Under the pieces are notes generated by a model that searched no databases, was not told where the DNA came from, and saw only the letters and a list, made by a program, of their open reading frames with translations. DNA of 37,295 nt from an uncultured Pseudomonadota bacterium (GTDB lineage Bacteria > Pseudomonadota > Gammaproteobacteria > Methylococcales > Methylomonadaceae): positions 1 through 37,295 of the forward strand of contig CAINHP010000221.1 in the NCBI GenBank assembly GCA_903848905.1, given 5' to 3'. Shown here piece after piece: positions 8,625 to 17,217 of the stretch. The number at the start of each line of letters is the position of its first letter. The stretch's first letter is position 1. The translations under genes were made by a program, and so were the position numbers.

Positions 8625-9986
8625 ATGACAACAAACAATTCGTTACTCCACAGCCATTGGTCATCAAGGTTTGCCTTTATTTTAGCCGCAACGGGTTCTG
8701 CGGTCGGGCTTGGGAATATTTGGAAATTCCCCTATATTACCGGAGAAAATGGTGGTGGGGCGTTTGTTTTGGTTTATTTAGTCTGCGTTTTACTCATTGG
8801 CATTCCCATTATGATCGCAGAAACCATGCTAGGACGACGTAGCCAACGCAATCCCGTTGAAACGATGCAAATGCTCACAAAAGAAGCCAATGCGGATGAA
8901 AATTGGCAATACTTAGGCTGGATGGGCATGATTGCTGGCGTGTTAATTTTATCCTATTACAGCGTGATTGCAGGATGGGCGTCGGCTTATGTCGTGAAAG
9001 CATTTACAGGTAGTTTTTTCAACGCCGATGCGAACGCTATTCAAAGTGTATTTGATAATTTCACTGCAAATCCACTTCAACTGACGTTTTGGCATAGTGT
9101 ATTCATGGGCGCGACCATGTGGATTGTTTCTCGTGGTGTGAGTAATGGACTTGAAAAATCGGTGCGTTTTTTAATGCCAAGTTTATTTGTACTATTGATT
9201 TTACTTGTTGGTTACGCAATGACAACCAATAGTTATCAACGTGGTTTGCATTTTATGTTCAATGTAGATTTTAGTACATTAACGCGAAATTCTGTATTGA
9301 CTGCTATGGGTCACGCCTTTTTTACGCTTAGCTTGGGTATGGGCGCAATTATGGTTTATGGCGCGTATTTACCTAAAGATATCTCTATTTCAAAAACCAC
9401 TTATTTAGTCGCCGCAGCGGATACCATTGTTGCGCTACTCGCTGGTATTGCGATTTTTCCGTTGGTATTTGAACATAATCTGCACCCAGCTTCAGGGCCT
9501 GGCTTAATTTTTCAAACACTGCCTATTGCGTTTGGCAATATGACAGGTGGTTGGCTGATGGGCATTTTGTTTTTTGTTTTACTTGTTTTTGCAGCGCTGT
9601 CTTCTTCAATTTCGCTTATTGAACCTTTAGTTGCATGGCTGGTTGAAAATAAAAATTTCACCCGTGAAAAAGCGTGTATTTGGAGTGGATTTGGCACATG
9701 GTTTTTGGGACTTGGTACTGTCTTTTCGTTTAATATTTGGAAAGATGTTCACTTTTTTGAGCGTACTATTTTTCAATTACTCGATTATGTCACCGCCAAT
9801 TTAATGCTCCCTATTGGTGGTTTTTGTATTGCCGTGTTTGCAGGATGGATTATGCATCGAGATCACAGTGAATCAGAACTCCAAATGCCTTGCAAACCCA
9901 GTTATGAGCTTTGGCGCATTTTAGTGCGCTATGTTGCCCCTGCTTCTATTTTCTTGGTCTTTTTACACGTCATTGGAGTGCTTTAA
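8625..9986 (+). CDS. Sodium-dependent transporter of the NSS/SNF family (LeuT-fold)
   Basis: This 453-residue polytopic membrane protein has the bacterial NSS signature in TM1: GSAVGLGNIWKFPY at 24-37, the unwound helix that holds Na+ and substrate, followed by NGGGAFVLVYL. The length and helix pattern fit an 11- or 12-helix LeuT-fold symporter, probably for an amino acid, in the inner membrane. The specificity cannot be read. Its stop directly abuts the ratA ATG, so it probably heads the eight-gene run ending at rsfS. The 198-base gap upstream, shared with epmB, gave no confident promoter for this direction. Confidence 0.9.
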   Translation: MTTNNSLLHSHWSSRFAFILAATGSAVGLGNIWKFPYITGENGGGAFVLVYLVCVLLIGIPIMIAETMLGRRSQRNPVETMQMLTKEANADENWQYLGWMGMIAGVLILSYYSVIAGWASAYVVKAFTGSFFNADANAIQSVFDNFTANPLQLTFWHSVFMGATMWIVSRGVSNGLEKSVRFLMPSLFVLLILLVGYAMTTNSYQRGLHFMFNVDFSTLTRNSVLTAMGHAFFTLSLGMGAIMVYGAYLPKDISISKTTYLVAAADTIVALLAGIAIFPLVFEHNLHPASGPGLIFQTLPIAFGNMTGGWLMGILFFVLLVFAALSSSISLIEPLVAWLVENKNFTREKACIWSGFGTWFLGLGTVFSFNIWKDVHFFERTIFQLLDYVTANLMLPIGGFCIAVFAGWIMHRDHSESELQMPCKPSYELWRILVRYVAPASIFLVFLHVIGVL

Positions 9987-10424
9987 ATGACGCGCATTGA
10001 GAAAACCGCGTTAGTCAAATTTTCTGCGCAACAAATGTTTGATTTGGTCAACGACATTGAATCGTACCCACAATTTCTTCCATGGTGCAGCCATAGTCGC
10101 ATCATTAAACGTGAAGGAAACATTGTGGAAGCGGAATTATCGATTTCAAAAGGTGGCTTTCAAAAAGCTTTTTCAACGCGTAATGAACTCGATATGGGCA
10201 AACAAATGACGGTGTCACTCATTGATGGTCCTTTTTCACATTTGGCAGGTGTTTGGCAATTTCAACCGTTGCGTGAAGATGCGAGTAAAATTTTATTCAA
10301 CTTGGATTTTGAGTTATCGGGAAAACTGGCTAGTTTGGCTTTTGGCGCTGTATTTAACCAGATTTGCAATACGATGGTCAGTTCATTTACACAGCGTGCT
10401 AAAGTTGTATACGCAAATGATTAA
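9987..10424 (+). CDS. ratA: RatA/Coq10-like START-domain protein
   Basis: This 145-residue single-domain protein of the polyketide-cyclase/START fold is of the ubiquinone-binding Coq10 type. The pattern near the start, VNDIESYPQFLPWCSHSRI, and the GPFSHLAGVWQFQPL segment are characteristic. In E. coli RatA is reported to bind the 50S subunit and block 70S assembly, while homologues act as coenzyme Q chaperones. Which role applies here is open. It follows the transporter gene without a gap and overlaps rnfH by eight bases, the usual partner in gammaproteobacteria. Confidence 0.9.
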   Translation: MTRIEKTALVKFSAQQMFDLVNDIESYPQFLPWCSHSRIIKREGNIVEAELSISKGGFQKAFSTRNELDMGKQMTVSLIDGPFSHLAGVWQFQPLREDASKILFNLDFELSGKLASLAFGAVFNQICNTMVSSFTQRAKVVYAND

Positions 10425-10695
10425 TGCGGAAATTGTGTATGCAACGCCAAAAAAACAACTATTACTCACCATTACGTTGCCTGCACATTGCAATGTCGCG
10501 GATGCCATTAAGTTATCGGGAATTTTGACGCAATGCAGTGAATTCGAGCAGCAAGAAGTCACGTCACTCAATGTCGGTATTTTTTCCATACCTTGTACGC
10601 TCGAGCGTGAAGTTCAACAAGGCGATAGAATTGAAATTTATCGTCCGCTGCGTCATGACCCAAAAGATGCTCGTCGAATGCGTGCCAAAAAGTAG
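10417..10695 (+). CDS. rnfH: RnfH family protein (UPF0125, RatB)
   Basis: This is a 92-residue protein with a ubiquitin-like beta-grasp fold; E. coli RnfH has 96 residues. AEIVYATPKKQ at the N-terminus and the C-terminal GDRIEIYRPLRHDPKDARR are the family hallmarks. The ATG at 10417 lies eight bases inside ratA. The open frame extends upstream, but only this start gives a family-length protein. RnfH is conserved beside RatA, and its molecular function is not settled. Confidence 0.93.
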   Translation: MINAEIVYATPKKQLLLTITLPAHCNVADAIKLSGILTQCSEFEQQEVTSLNVGIFSIPCTLEREVQQGDRIEIYRPLRHDPKDARRMRAKK

Positions 10696-10707
10696 ACAGC
10701 AGAAAAG

Positions 10708-11640
10708 ATGATAAGCGAATTTTCACTTATTGATAAATTCTTCAAACAAAAAAAACACCTAAATGAGCATACAAATTTAGGGATAGGTGATGATTGCGCC
10801 CTATTATCTATTCCAACTGGCTACGAACTGGCGATTACAACTGACACCATGGTTGAAAATGTCCATTTTTTTGCAGATGCAGATCCAGCGCAACTTGGGC
10901 ATAAATTACTAGCGGTGAATTTAAGTGATTTAGCCGCCATGGGGGCTAAACCTATTGCGGTGACATTAGCGTTAACACTGCCTCATATTGATGAAAACTG
11001 GCTGCGTCAATTTTCAAGTGGATTTTTAGAACTAGCAAGGCAGTTTTCCGTCGATTTAATTGGCGGTGATACCACGCAAGGGGCATTGACACTCACCGTT
11101 CAAGCAATGGGAATCGTGCCAAAGCGGCAAGCACTCAAACGCTCTACCGCACAAATTGGCGATGTCATTTTCATGACGGGAAATTTGGGTGATGCGGGAT
11201 TGGGTCTTAAAATTAAACAAGGCTACAGATACGAAGCCGCTCAAGCGGCTTTAGAGCGATTTCACACCCCTATGCCTCAGATAGGCAAAGGTTTGGCGTT
11301 GCGAGGCGTTGCGAGCGCGTGTATCGATATTTCTGATGGCTTATTGAGTGATTTGGGACACATTTTAAAGCAAAGTGAAGTGGGCGCGTGTATCGAATGG
11401 GAAAAATTGCCACTTTCATCTTCTGTTAAAGCTTATATAGCGCAAACGGGCGATACGTTAATGCCGCTTATTTCGGGTGACGATTACGAATTATGCTTTA
11501 CCGTTCCCAGTCAATTCGTGCATTGTATCCCTGCTAATTGCACACAAATTGGCACCATTGAGGCGCAATTGGGTTTGCGTTTACTAAAAGCAGGTCATAT
11601 TGAAACACTCACAGCAACAGGTTATGAACATTTTTCTTGA
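10708..11640 (+). CDS. thiL: Thiamine-monophosphate kinase
   Basis: This 310-residue AIR-synthase-fold kinase phosphorylates thiamine monophosphate to thiamine diphosphate, the last step of cofactor synthesis. N-terminal GIGDDCALL (25-33), TTDTMVENVHF (44-54) and the LAVNLSDLAAMGAKP segment form the ATP/Mg2+ and substrate site, and SGDDYEL near the C-terminus is also typical. It starts 12 bases after rnfH, and its 3-prime end overlaps pgpA by 17 bases, as in many gammaproteobacteria. Confidence 0.96.
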   Translation: MISEFSLIDKFFKQKKHLNEHTNLGIGDDCALLSIPTGYELAITTDTMVENVHFFADADPAQLGHKLLAVNLSDLAAMGAKPIAVTLALTLPHIDENWLRQFSSGFLELARQFSVDLIGGDTTQGALTLTVQAMGIVPKRQALKRSTAQIGDVIFMTGNLGDAGLGLKIKQGYRYEAAQAALERFHTPMPQIGKGLALRGVASACIDISDGLLSDLGHILKQSEVGACIEWEKLPLSSSVKAYIAQTGDTLMPLISGDDYELCFTVPSQFVHCIPANCTQIGTIEAQLGLRLLKAGHIETLTATGYEHFS

Positions 11641-12148
11641 AACTTACGGTAAAAATCAACTCACGCCCAAAAATATTTTAACCAATCCCACGTTATTTTT
11701 GGCGTTCGGATTTGGCTCAGGACTTGTCAAAAAAGCACCGGGAACCTGCGGCACAATAGCTGCGATTCCAGTTTATTTATTGGCTGCGCAAACGTCTTTT
11801 GAAATATACAGTGTCTTAACACTGATCTCGATTATTGCGGGTATTAAAATTTGTGGCGATGCCGCAAATTTACTCGGTGAACATGATTTTAATGGTATTG
11901 TTTGGGACGAAGTAGCCGGCTATTTAGTGACACTTTGGTTTGTGCCTTTTAGTTGGGAAGCTGTTTTAATCGGGTTTGTGTTATTTCGATTTTTTGATAT
12001 TCTCAAGCCATTTCCCATAAAATGGGTCGATAAACACGTTCATGGCGGCTTTGGTATTATATTTGATGATATTTTAGCGGGTATTTTTGCGGGTGGTTTA
12101 TTACTGGCATTGGAACTTTTGGGAATAAAGGAAATTTTTAGCACATGA
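11624..12148 (+). CDS. pgpA: Phosphatidylglycerophosphatase A
   Basis: This 174-residue inner-membrane enzyme removes the phosphate from phosphatidylglycerophosphate to make phosphatidylglycerol. [29 protein letters not shown] and [14 protein letters not shown] closely follow the PgpA pattern, with acidic residues for Mg2+. I prefer the ATG at 11624, which matches the family length (E. coli 172) and follows an AACAGG stretch. A TTG at 11600 would add eight residues inside thiL. It overlaps proA by an ATGA. Confidence 0.94.
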   Translation: MNIFLETYGKNQLTPKNILTNPTLFLAFGFGSGLVKKAPGTCGTIAAIPVYLLAAQTSFEIYSVLTLISIIAGIKICGDAANLLGEHDFNGIVWDEVAGYLVTLWFVPFSWEAVLIGFVLFRFFDILKPFPIKWVDKHVHGGFGIIFDDILAGIFAGGLLLALELLGIKEIFST

Positions 12149-13404
12149 CAATTCAAGCTTATATGCAAACATTAGGGCAGCAAGCAAAAGAAGCGGCACG
12201 ACTCCTAAGTCACACAGAAACACTTACAAAAAACCAAGCACTTATTGCCATTGCAAGCGCATTGCATGTGAATCAAGCGCATGTTATAGCAGAAAATCAA
12301 AAGGATTTAGACGCAGGAAAAGCAAGTGGTTTAGATGCAGCGGCACTCGATAGATTAACGCTTACGCCAAAGAGTATTGACGCAATGATTGAAGGATTGC
12401 GTCAAGTTGCCGCCCTCCCCGATCCTGTGGGTGAAATTTCCAATTTAAGCTATCGTCCAAGCGGAATACAAGTCGGGCAAATGCGCGTGCCACTAGGCGT
12501 GATTGGAATTATTTACGAGTCACGCCCCAATGTGACCGTTGACGCGGCTGCATTGTGTTTAAAATCAGGCAATGCCTGTATTTTGCGCGGAGGCTCTGAA
12601 GCGATTCACTCAAACCAAGCCATTGCCAAATGTGTGACGCAAGGTTTGCTTGATGCGGGCCTGCCAGCCGGTGCGGTGCAAATTGTTGAAACGACTGATC
12701 GCGCCGCCGTTGGCGAGTTGATTACGATGAAAAATTTTGTCGATATTATTGTGCCGCGTGGTGGAAAAAGTTTAATTGAGCGTATCAGCAACGAAGCGAC
12801 GATTCCTGTTATTAAGCATTTAGACGGGATTTGCCATGTCTACATTGACGATAAAGCAGATATAGACAAAGCCATGCGTATTGCCATCAATGCAAAAACA
12901 CATCGTTATGGCGTGTGTAATGCGATGGAAACGCTGCTCGTGTCAGAAAGTATTGCGCCAAGTATTTTGCCTAAACTCGCGCAAGCCTATATTGAAAAAG
13001 GCGTCGAATTGCGTGGTTGTGCAAAAACCTGTTCATTACTTGCGGCGAATTGCCTTCGTGCAACGACAGAAGATTGGCAAACTGAATATCTTGCACCCAT
13101 TTTATCAATCAAAATTGTCAGTGGCATCGATGAAGCCATTGATCATATTCATCAGTACAGCTCGCAACACACAGAGGCCATTGTGACAGAAGATTACACA
13201 CTGGCTCGTCGTTTCTTGCGTGAAGTCGATTCAAGCTCTGTTATGGTCAATGCGTCCACGCGTTTTGCAGATGGCTTTGAATACGGTTTAGGGGCAGAAA
13301 TTGGTATTAGTACCGATAAACTTCATGCTCGTGGCCCTGTAGGCTTGCACGGTTTAACTTCACTTAAATATATCGTCCTTGGCGATGGCCATATTCGTCA
13401 ATAA
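12145..13404 (+). CDS. proA: Gamma-glutamyl phosphate reductase
   Basis: This 419-residue NADPH-dependent enzyme reduces gamma-glutamyl phosphate to glutamate semialdehyde, the second step of proline synthesis; E. coli ProA has 417. The aldehyde-dehydrogenase-like fold shows [18 protein letters not shown], the loop [10 protein letters not shown], and the predicted catalytic cysteine C258 in [13 protein letters not shown]. proB, its usual partner, is not adjacent. It overlaps pgpA by four bases, and its stop directly abuts nadD. Confidence 0.97.
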   Translation: MTIQAYMQTLGQQAKEAARLLSHTETLTKNQALIAIASALHVNQAHVIAENQKDLDAGKASGLDAAALDRLTLTPKSIDAMIEGLRQVAALPDPVGEISNLSYRPSGIQVGQMRVPLGVIGIIYESRPNVTVDAAALCLKSGNACILRGGSEAIHSNQAIAKCVTQGLLDAGLPAGAVQIVETTDRAAVGELITMKNFVDIIVPRGGKSLIERISNEATIPVIKHLDGICHVYIDDKADIDKAMRIAINAKTHRYGVCNAMETLLVSESIAPSILPKLAQAYIEKGVELRGCAKTCSLLAANCLRATTEDWQTEYLAPILSIKIVSGIDEAIDHIHQYSSQHTEAIVTEDYTLARRFLREVDSSSVMVNASTRFADGFEYGLGAEIGISTDKLHARGPVGLHGLTSLKYIVLGDGHIRQ

Positions 13405-14019
13405 ATGATTGGTATTTTTGGCGGTACATTTGATCCAGTGCATTTTGGACATTTGCGTTCTGCATTGGAATTGAAAGCCTTATTTGAGCTGGATCATGTG
13501 CGTTTAATTCCTTGTATGCCCTCTCACAGGTCGCAAACAAAGGCGAGTGCAAATCAGCGTTTAGATATGCTTGAACTTGCGGTAGGAAATCAACATGATT
13601 TAATCATTGATGCTCAAGAATTAGAGCGTGGCGGGTATTCTTATACGTTTGATACGCTTACTTCACTGCGTCATAATCATACACAAACACTATTATTATT
13701 TATTGGCAGTGATGCATTTAATCACTTAACGACATGGTATCGATGGCAAGAAATCTTTGATTTAGCGCATGTTGTTGTGATTACCCGCCCCGATACGGTA
13801 CTCAATTCACTAAGCGATTTTTTTAAAAAACGCTTAATTCATGATAAAAAAATTTTAAAAAAATACAGTGCTGGCGGTTTATTTTTTCAAGAAATTACAC
13901 AATTAGCCATTTCTGCAACTGCAATTCGCGGTATGATTGCGGCAGGATGCAGTCCGCGATTTTTATTACCTGACGCGGTGATTGATTATATTACGCAACA
14001 TCAACTCTACAAAGAGTGA
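13405..14019 (+). CDS. nadD: Nicotinate-nucleotide adenylyltransferase
   Basis: This 204-residue nucleotidyltransferase joins nicotinate mononucleotide and ATP to form deamido-NAD. GGTFDPVHFGHL (6-17) contains the HxGH nucleotide-binding motif. YSYTFDTLTSLR and the C-terminal ISATAIR motif complete the signature. The ATG follows the proA stop with no gap. nadD-rsfS is a widely conserved pair. Confidence 0.96.
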   Translation: MIGIFGGTFDPVHFGHLRSALELKALFELDHVRLIPCMPSHRSQTKASANQRLDMLELAVGNQHDLIIDAQELERGGYSYTFDTLTSLRHNHTQTLLLFIGSDAFNHLTTWYRWQEIFDLAHVVVITRPDTVLNSLSDFFKKRLIHDKKILKKYSAGGLFFQEITQLAISATAIRGMIAAGCSPRFLLPDAVIDYITQHQLYKE

Positions 14020-14045
14020 TTTTTTACGATTTAAAAAGGAACACA

Positions 14046-14396
14046 ATGCAAACAGAGGCTTTATTAAAAATAGTTAAAGACGTTTTAGAAGAACGTAAAG
14101 CACACAATATGGTCGTACTTGATGTACGAGGAAAAACCAGCTTCACTGATTATATGATTGTCGTCACAGGAACTTCAAATCGTCACATTAAAGCATTATG
14201 TGATTATGTTGAAATAGGTGTTAAGGAAAAAGGTTTTAATCCACTTGGCATGGAAGGCGATATTACATCTGATTGGGTGCTTTTAGATTTAGGTGATGTC
14301 ATTGTCCATGCGATGACCGAGCAATCGCGTGGATATTATCAAATTGAAAAATTATGGTCAGTGGGTGGTGAATTACCCCAGGTTCAAGCGGCTTAA
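14046..14396 (+). CDS. rsfS: Ribosomal silencing factor RsfS
   Basis: This 116-residue protein binds L14 on the 50S subunit and blocks subunit joining during starvation. Motifs include VVLDVRGKTSFTDYMIVVTGTSNRH, DWVLLDLGDVIVHAM and QSRGYYQIEKLW. The ATG at 14046 follows an AAAAAGGA ribosome-binding site at 14033-14040. An in-frame upstream start at 14016 would add ten unconserved residues. rlmH, the usual next gene, is absent; a terminator follows instead. Confidence 0.95.
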   Translation: MQTEALLKIVKDVLEERKAHNMVVLDVRGKTSFTDYMIVVTGTSNRHIKALCDYVEIGVKEKGFNPLGMEGDITSDWVLLDLGDVIVHAMTEQSRGYYQIEKLWSVGGELPQVQAA

Positions 14397-14423
14397 AAAT
14401 AACTTTTTCTCTAATCAGAAATA

Positions 14424-14452
14424 AAAAAAGGCGAATTTAATTCGCCTTTTTT
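14424..14452. terminator. Bidirectional rho-independent terminator between rsfS and purM
   Basis: The stem AAAAAAGGCGAAT pairs with ATTCGCCTTTTTT around a TTA loop. The GC core is flanked by A on one side and T on the other, so it can end transcripts arriving from either direction. It sits exactly between the convergent rsfS and purM genes. Confidence 0.9.
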
Positions 14453-14479
14453 ATTGTCAGTCCGTTTACTTTTTTAATT

Positions 14480-15523
14480 TTAAAAGTAATGAACGTCCGG
14501 AATTCTTTCACCGTCAGCGATTTCACCAATCGTAAACGCTTTTTCACCTAATTCACTGAGTAACGCTAACGTTTTAGATTCATCTTCAGCAGCAACAAAA
14601 ATCACCATGCCAACACCGCAATTAAATGTCACGAGCATATCTTCTTGCGAAACATTGCCACTACTTTGAAGCCAATCAAAAATAGCAGGGAATTGCCAAG
14701 AAGATAAATCAATATTAGCGCGTAAATCATCGGGAATAACACGTGGAAGATTTTCTGTTAATCCACCACCCGTAATATGCGCAAGTGCGTGTACATTCAC
14801 TTGTTTAAGTAACGCTAAAAGCGATTTTACATAAATACGTGTTGGTGCTAAGAGTGTTTCACCTAACGTTTTTCCATCAAATGGATCACTTAAACTTGCT
14901 TCATTGCGTTCAATAATTTTACGGATCAGTGAATACCCATTTGAATGTGCACCTGATGAGGCTAAACCAATCAGTTTATCGCCGGCTTTCACTAAACTTC
15001 CATCGAGCATTTGTGATTTTTCAACAATCCCGACGCAAAAACCCGCTAAATCATAATCACCCTCTGCGTACATATCGGGCATTTCAGCTGTTTCACCACC
15101 TACAAGCGCAGCGCCAGCGAGTTCACAACCTTTACCAATCCCTTCAATAACAGCAGCAGCGGTATCAACGTCAAGTTTTCCTGTCGCAAAATAATCAAGG
15201 AAAAAAAGCGGTTCTGCTCCTTGAACAATAATGTCATTGACGCACATAGCGACTAAATCAATGCCAACTGTATTGTGTATACCTGAATCAATTGCTAATT
15301 TTAATTTAGTCCCCACACCATCAGTGCCAGACACTAAAACAGGATTTTTATAGCGATCAAGCGGTAATTCAAATAGCGAACCAAAACCTCCTAGTCCAGC
15401 CATTACGCCGGCTGTGCGGGTCTTTGCTGCAATAGGTTTGATGCGCTCGATGAGTGCATTACCTGCAACAATATCAACGCCTGCATCTTTGTAATTTAAA
15501 CCGCTTTTATTTTCTACATTCAC
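14480..15523 (-). CDS. purM: Phosphoribosylformylglycinamidine cyclo-ligase (AIR synthetase)
   Basis: This enzyme performs the fifth step of purine synthesis, closing the imidazole ring with [46 protein letters not shown] and [19 protein letters not shown] are diagnostic. I chose the GTG at 15523-15521, giving 347 residues (E. coli 345), with an AGAGAAA stretch just upstream. The open frame continues to about 15610, but that would overlap the DUF2802 gene and add unconserved residues. purN does not follow. purM is the last gene of the flagellar-strand series and shows no PurR-like operator, so it may be read with the DUF2802 gene. Confidence 0.94.
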   Translation of the reverse strand: MNVENKSGLNYKDAGVDIVAGNALIERIKPIAAKTRTAGVMAGLGGFGSLFELPLDRYKNPVLVSGTDGVGTKLKLAIDSGIHNTVGIDLVAMCVNDIIVQGAEPLFFLDYFATGKLDVDTAAAVIEGIGKGCELAGAALVGGETAEMPDMYAEGDYDLAGFCVGIVEKSQMLDGSLVKAGDKLIGLASSGAHSNGYSLIRKIIERNEASLSDPFDGKTLGETLLAPTRIYVKSLLALLKQVNVHALAHITGGGLTENLPRVIPDDLRANIDLSSWQFPAIFDWLQSSGNVSQEDMLVTFNCGVGMVIFVAAEDESKTLALLSELGEKAFTIGEIADGERIPDVHYF

Positions 15524-15560
15524 AAGTATTTTCTCTGCATTTAATTTGTATCTGGATAGG

Positions 15561-16028
15561 TTAAATAGGCTGTTTGCCGCCATGCAGACGAATAAGCAGC
15601 GCCGCCTCATCGTAGCTGATTTCAGATTGACGCATTAACTCTTCAATGCTCGCCCCATCTCGAATTTTACGAATATCAACATTATAAGGGCTATTTGGAT
15701 CAATGGGTTCATACTGACTAAACGCTGACATCTTTTCGGAAATTTGAGAAAGTTGTTGCTTTAATTCATGCAGTTTTTCATGAATAGTGCCTGTATTTTC
15801 ATTGACACTTAGTGCAGCAGAACATAAGCCATAGATATCATTTTTATTACTTTGAGTTATTGATTCAATCGTGATGTAATTTTTATTCAGTTTTAAATAG
15901 AGTCGACTAAGCCAAACAACAGCAACAAGTAATCCGACAATTACCAAGGCTAAAGCAATAAATCCAATTAAAATGGTCGTTTCGTTAAGCATGGATGTCG
16001 ATATGTTCACTAGGGACTGAGTCATCAT
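15561..16028 (-). CDS. DUF2802 membrane-anchored protein linked to flagellar/chemotaxis loci
   Basis: This 155-residue protein has one N-terminal membrane helix (about 17-43), a middle helical region with coiled-coil character (about 80-105), and a C-terminal helix-turn-helix-like motif ([29 protein letters not shown], about 122-150) that matches DUF2802 as I remember it. In Pseudomonas-type genomes DUF2802 sits at the end of the chemotaxis cluster after cheW. Its function is not known. A GAGGA ribosome-binding site at 16038-16034 precedes tandem ATG codons at 16028 and 16025. The gene overlaps the upstream 58-codon ORF by 44 bases. Confidence 0.72.
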   Translation of the reverse strand: MMTQSLVNISTSMLNETTILIGFIALALVIVGLLVAVVWLSRLYLKLNKNYITIESITQSNKNDIYGLCSAALSVNENTGTIHEKLHELKQQLSQISEKMSAFSQYEPIDPNSPYNVDIRKIRDGASIEELMRQSEISYDEAALLIRLHGGKQPI

Positions 16029-16161
16029 GTTCTTCCTCGTAATCGTCGCTTAATTTCAGCTTACGCTTGGGTTTTTTTTCGGGCATACGATCATCATCTT
16101 TATGGATTTTTTTAGATTTTTTCATTGGATAAGCGGCTGAAACAGCTTGAACTTCTAACAT
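15985..16161 (-). CDS. Small charged hypothetical protein (58 aa)
   Basis: An ATG at 16161-16159 opens a 58-codon frame ending at TAA 15987-15985. A GGAG ribosome-binding site lies eight bases upstream. The product has a short uncharged start, then a highly charged stretch rich in Lys, Asp and Glu with KKSKKIHKDDDRMPEKKPKRK and DDYEEEHDD, with no membrane segment, so it is probably an intrinsically disordered cytosolic protein. It overlaps the DUF2802 gene, which suggests coupling. I do not recognise a family. It could be a spurious frame, but the ribosome-binding site and tight overlap argue that it is translated. Confidence 0.55.
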   Translation of the reverse strand: MLEVQAVSAAYPMKKSKKIHKDDDRMPEKKPKRKLKLSDDYEEEHDDSVPSEHIDIHA

Positions 16162-16236
16162 TTTATAATCTCCGCAAAAGGTGTCGTTTTATGCGTTTAA
16201 ATCTGTTAAATGCAACGTATTTCCATTAACCTAGTA

Positions 16237-16289
16237 TCAATAAGACAGAGAAAGTGATACATAAATGCTTACTTTCTCTGCCTTATTGA
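16237..16289 (-). repeat. 19-bp inverted repeat (stable RNA hairpin) between fliA and the DUF2802 unit
   Basis: The arms at 16237-16255 and 16271-16289 form a 19-bp stem with a 15-base loop. The only imperfection becomes a G-U wobble in minus-strand RNA but an A-C mismatch in plus-strand RNA, so the structure fits minus-strand transcripts. No T-run follows the stem, so it is not a canonical rho-independent terminator. It may be a partial terminator, an mRNA 3-prime-end stabiliser or a processing site. Confidence 0.6.
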
Positions 16290-16399
16290 GGTTATTTTTA
16301 AATTCAGGAGTTTTATCATACCTTAAATTTTATAACTAGCGTCTATTACAGTGCAATTGTTCAATAAATCCATGATTATCACGGCTAATTGGTTAATAT

Positions 16400-17131
16400 T
16401 CAATCATTATTTAACCAACTGCCCAATCGAGAGCGTAAACGCAGAACTGCTTGTGAACTAATTTGACTCACTCGCGATTCAGTCAAATTCAAAATCTTTC
16501 CAATTTCCCGTAGATTTAATTCTTCATCATAGTAAAGTGAAATAATCAATCTTTCACGCTCTGGTAACGAAGCAATCGCTGCACTCAACGCGCTTTGAAA
16601 ATTCTCTAATGTTAAACTTTCAAGAGGCGTATCATTGACACTCGAGGATTCTTCTAAGTAATTATCACCAGTTTGCGATAATTCTTCAATACTGAATACG
16701 CGACAATTATTTGAATCTTGTAAAATATGATGATATTCATCCAAACTCATATTTAGATATTCTGCTACCTCAGCATCTTTAGCCGCGCAACCCGTTTCAT
16801 TTTCAATAATTCGAATTGCATCACTTATAGTGCGTGATTTTTTATAAACCGAACGTGGCACCCAATCGCATCGGCGCACTTCATCAAGCATCGAGCCACG
16901 AATACGAATACCCGCATAAGTGTCAAAACTTGCGCCTTTACTTAAATCATAATTTCGCAATGCTTCAAGTAAACCAAGCATGCCCGCTTGAATTAAATCA
17001 TCCACTTGGACTGAATTAGGAAGCTTACTTAGCAAATGATAGGCGATACGCTTAACAAGTGGTGCATGTTGCAGAACTTGTTCGTCAATGCCTCCAACTT
17101 GCACGGAACTGTACATTGCTACTGCGCTCAT
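16400..17131 (-). CDS. fliA: Flagellar sigma factor sigma-28 (FliA)
   Basis: This 243-residue sigma-70-family factor directs RNA polymerase to late flagellar promoters. Region 2 is seen in VQVDDLIQAGMLGLLEALRNYD and FDTYAGIRIRGSMLDEVRR-DWVPRSV. The region 4 helix-turn-helix is LNLREIGKILNLTESRVSQ. I chose the ATG at 17131 because a GGGAGG ribosome-binding site lies just before it at 17141-17136 and because it forms an ATGA overlap with the 29-codon ORF upstream. An ATG at 17143 would add four residues and destroy that arrangement. cheY-cheZ, which often follow fliA in polar flagellates, are absent. Confidence 0.95.
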   Translation of the reverse strand: MSAVAMYSSVQVGGIDEQVLQHAPLVKRIAYHLLSKLPNSVQVDDLIQAGMLGLLEALRNYDLSKGASFDTYAGIRIRGSMLDEVRRCDWVPRSVYKKSRTISDAIRIIENETGCAAKDAEVAEYLNMSLDEYHHILQDSNNCRVFSIEELSQTGDNYLEESSSVNDTPLESLTLENFQSALSAAIASLPERERLIISLYYDEELNLREIGKILNLTESRVSQISSQAVLRLRSRLGSWLNND

Positions 17132-17217
17132 GCAACCTCCCATTTATTAAAAGGCTCATTGATAAAAAGTAACAGCCAATTTTTTGACTGCCACATAGTC
17201 AGTAATCGTTTATTCAT
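17128..17217 (-). CDS. 29-codon ORF coupled to both flhG and fliA
   Basis: An ATG at 17217-17215 overlaps the flhG stop (ATGA). The frame runs 29 codons to a TGA at 17130-17128, which overlaps the fliA ATG (ATGA again). The peptide has basic residues at the start (MNKRLL), three tryptophans and a short hydrophobic core (WLLLFI). It has no family I recognise. The geometry implies that ribosomes finishing flhG can reinitiate here and then at fliA, so it may act as a translational coupling leader whether or not the peptide has a role. Confidence 0.5.
   Translation of the reverse strand: MNKRLLTMWQSKNWLLLFINEPFNKWEVA

Noticed and set aside
16389-16418. 8-bp inverted repeat spanning the fliA stop codon
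   Set aside because: Stem is AT-rich and short with no T-run, so it is not a supportable terminator.
17132-17143. Upstream ATG for fliA at 17143
   Set aside because: No ribosome-binding site precedes it, while GGGAGG and an ATGA junction support the ATG at 17131.
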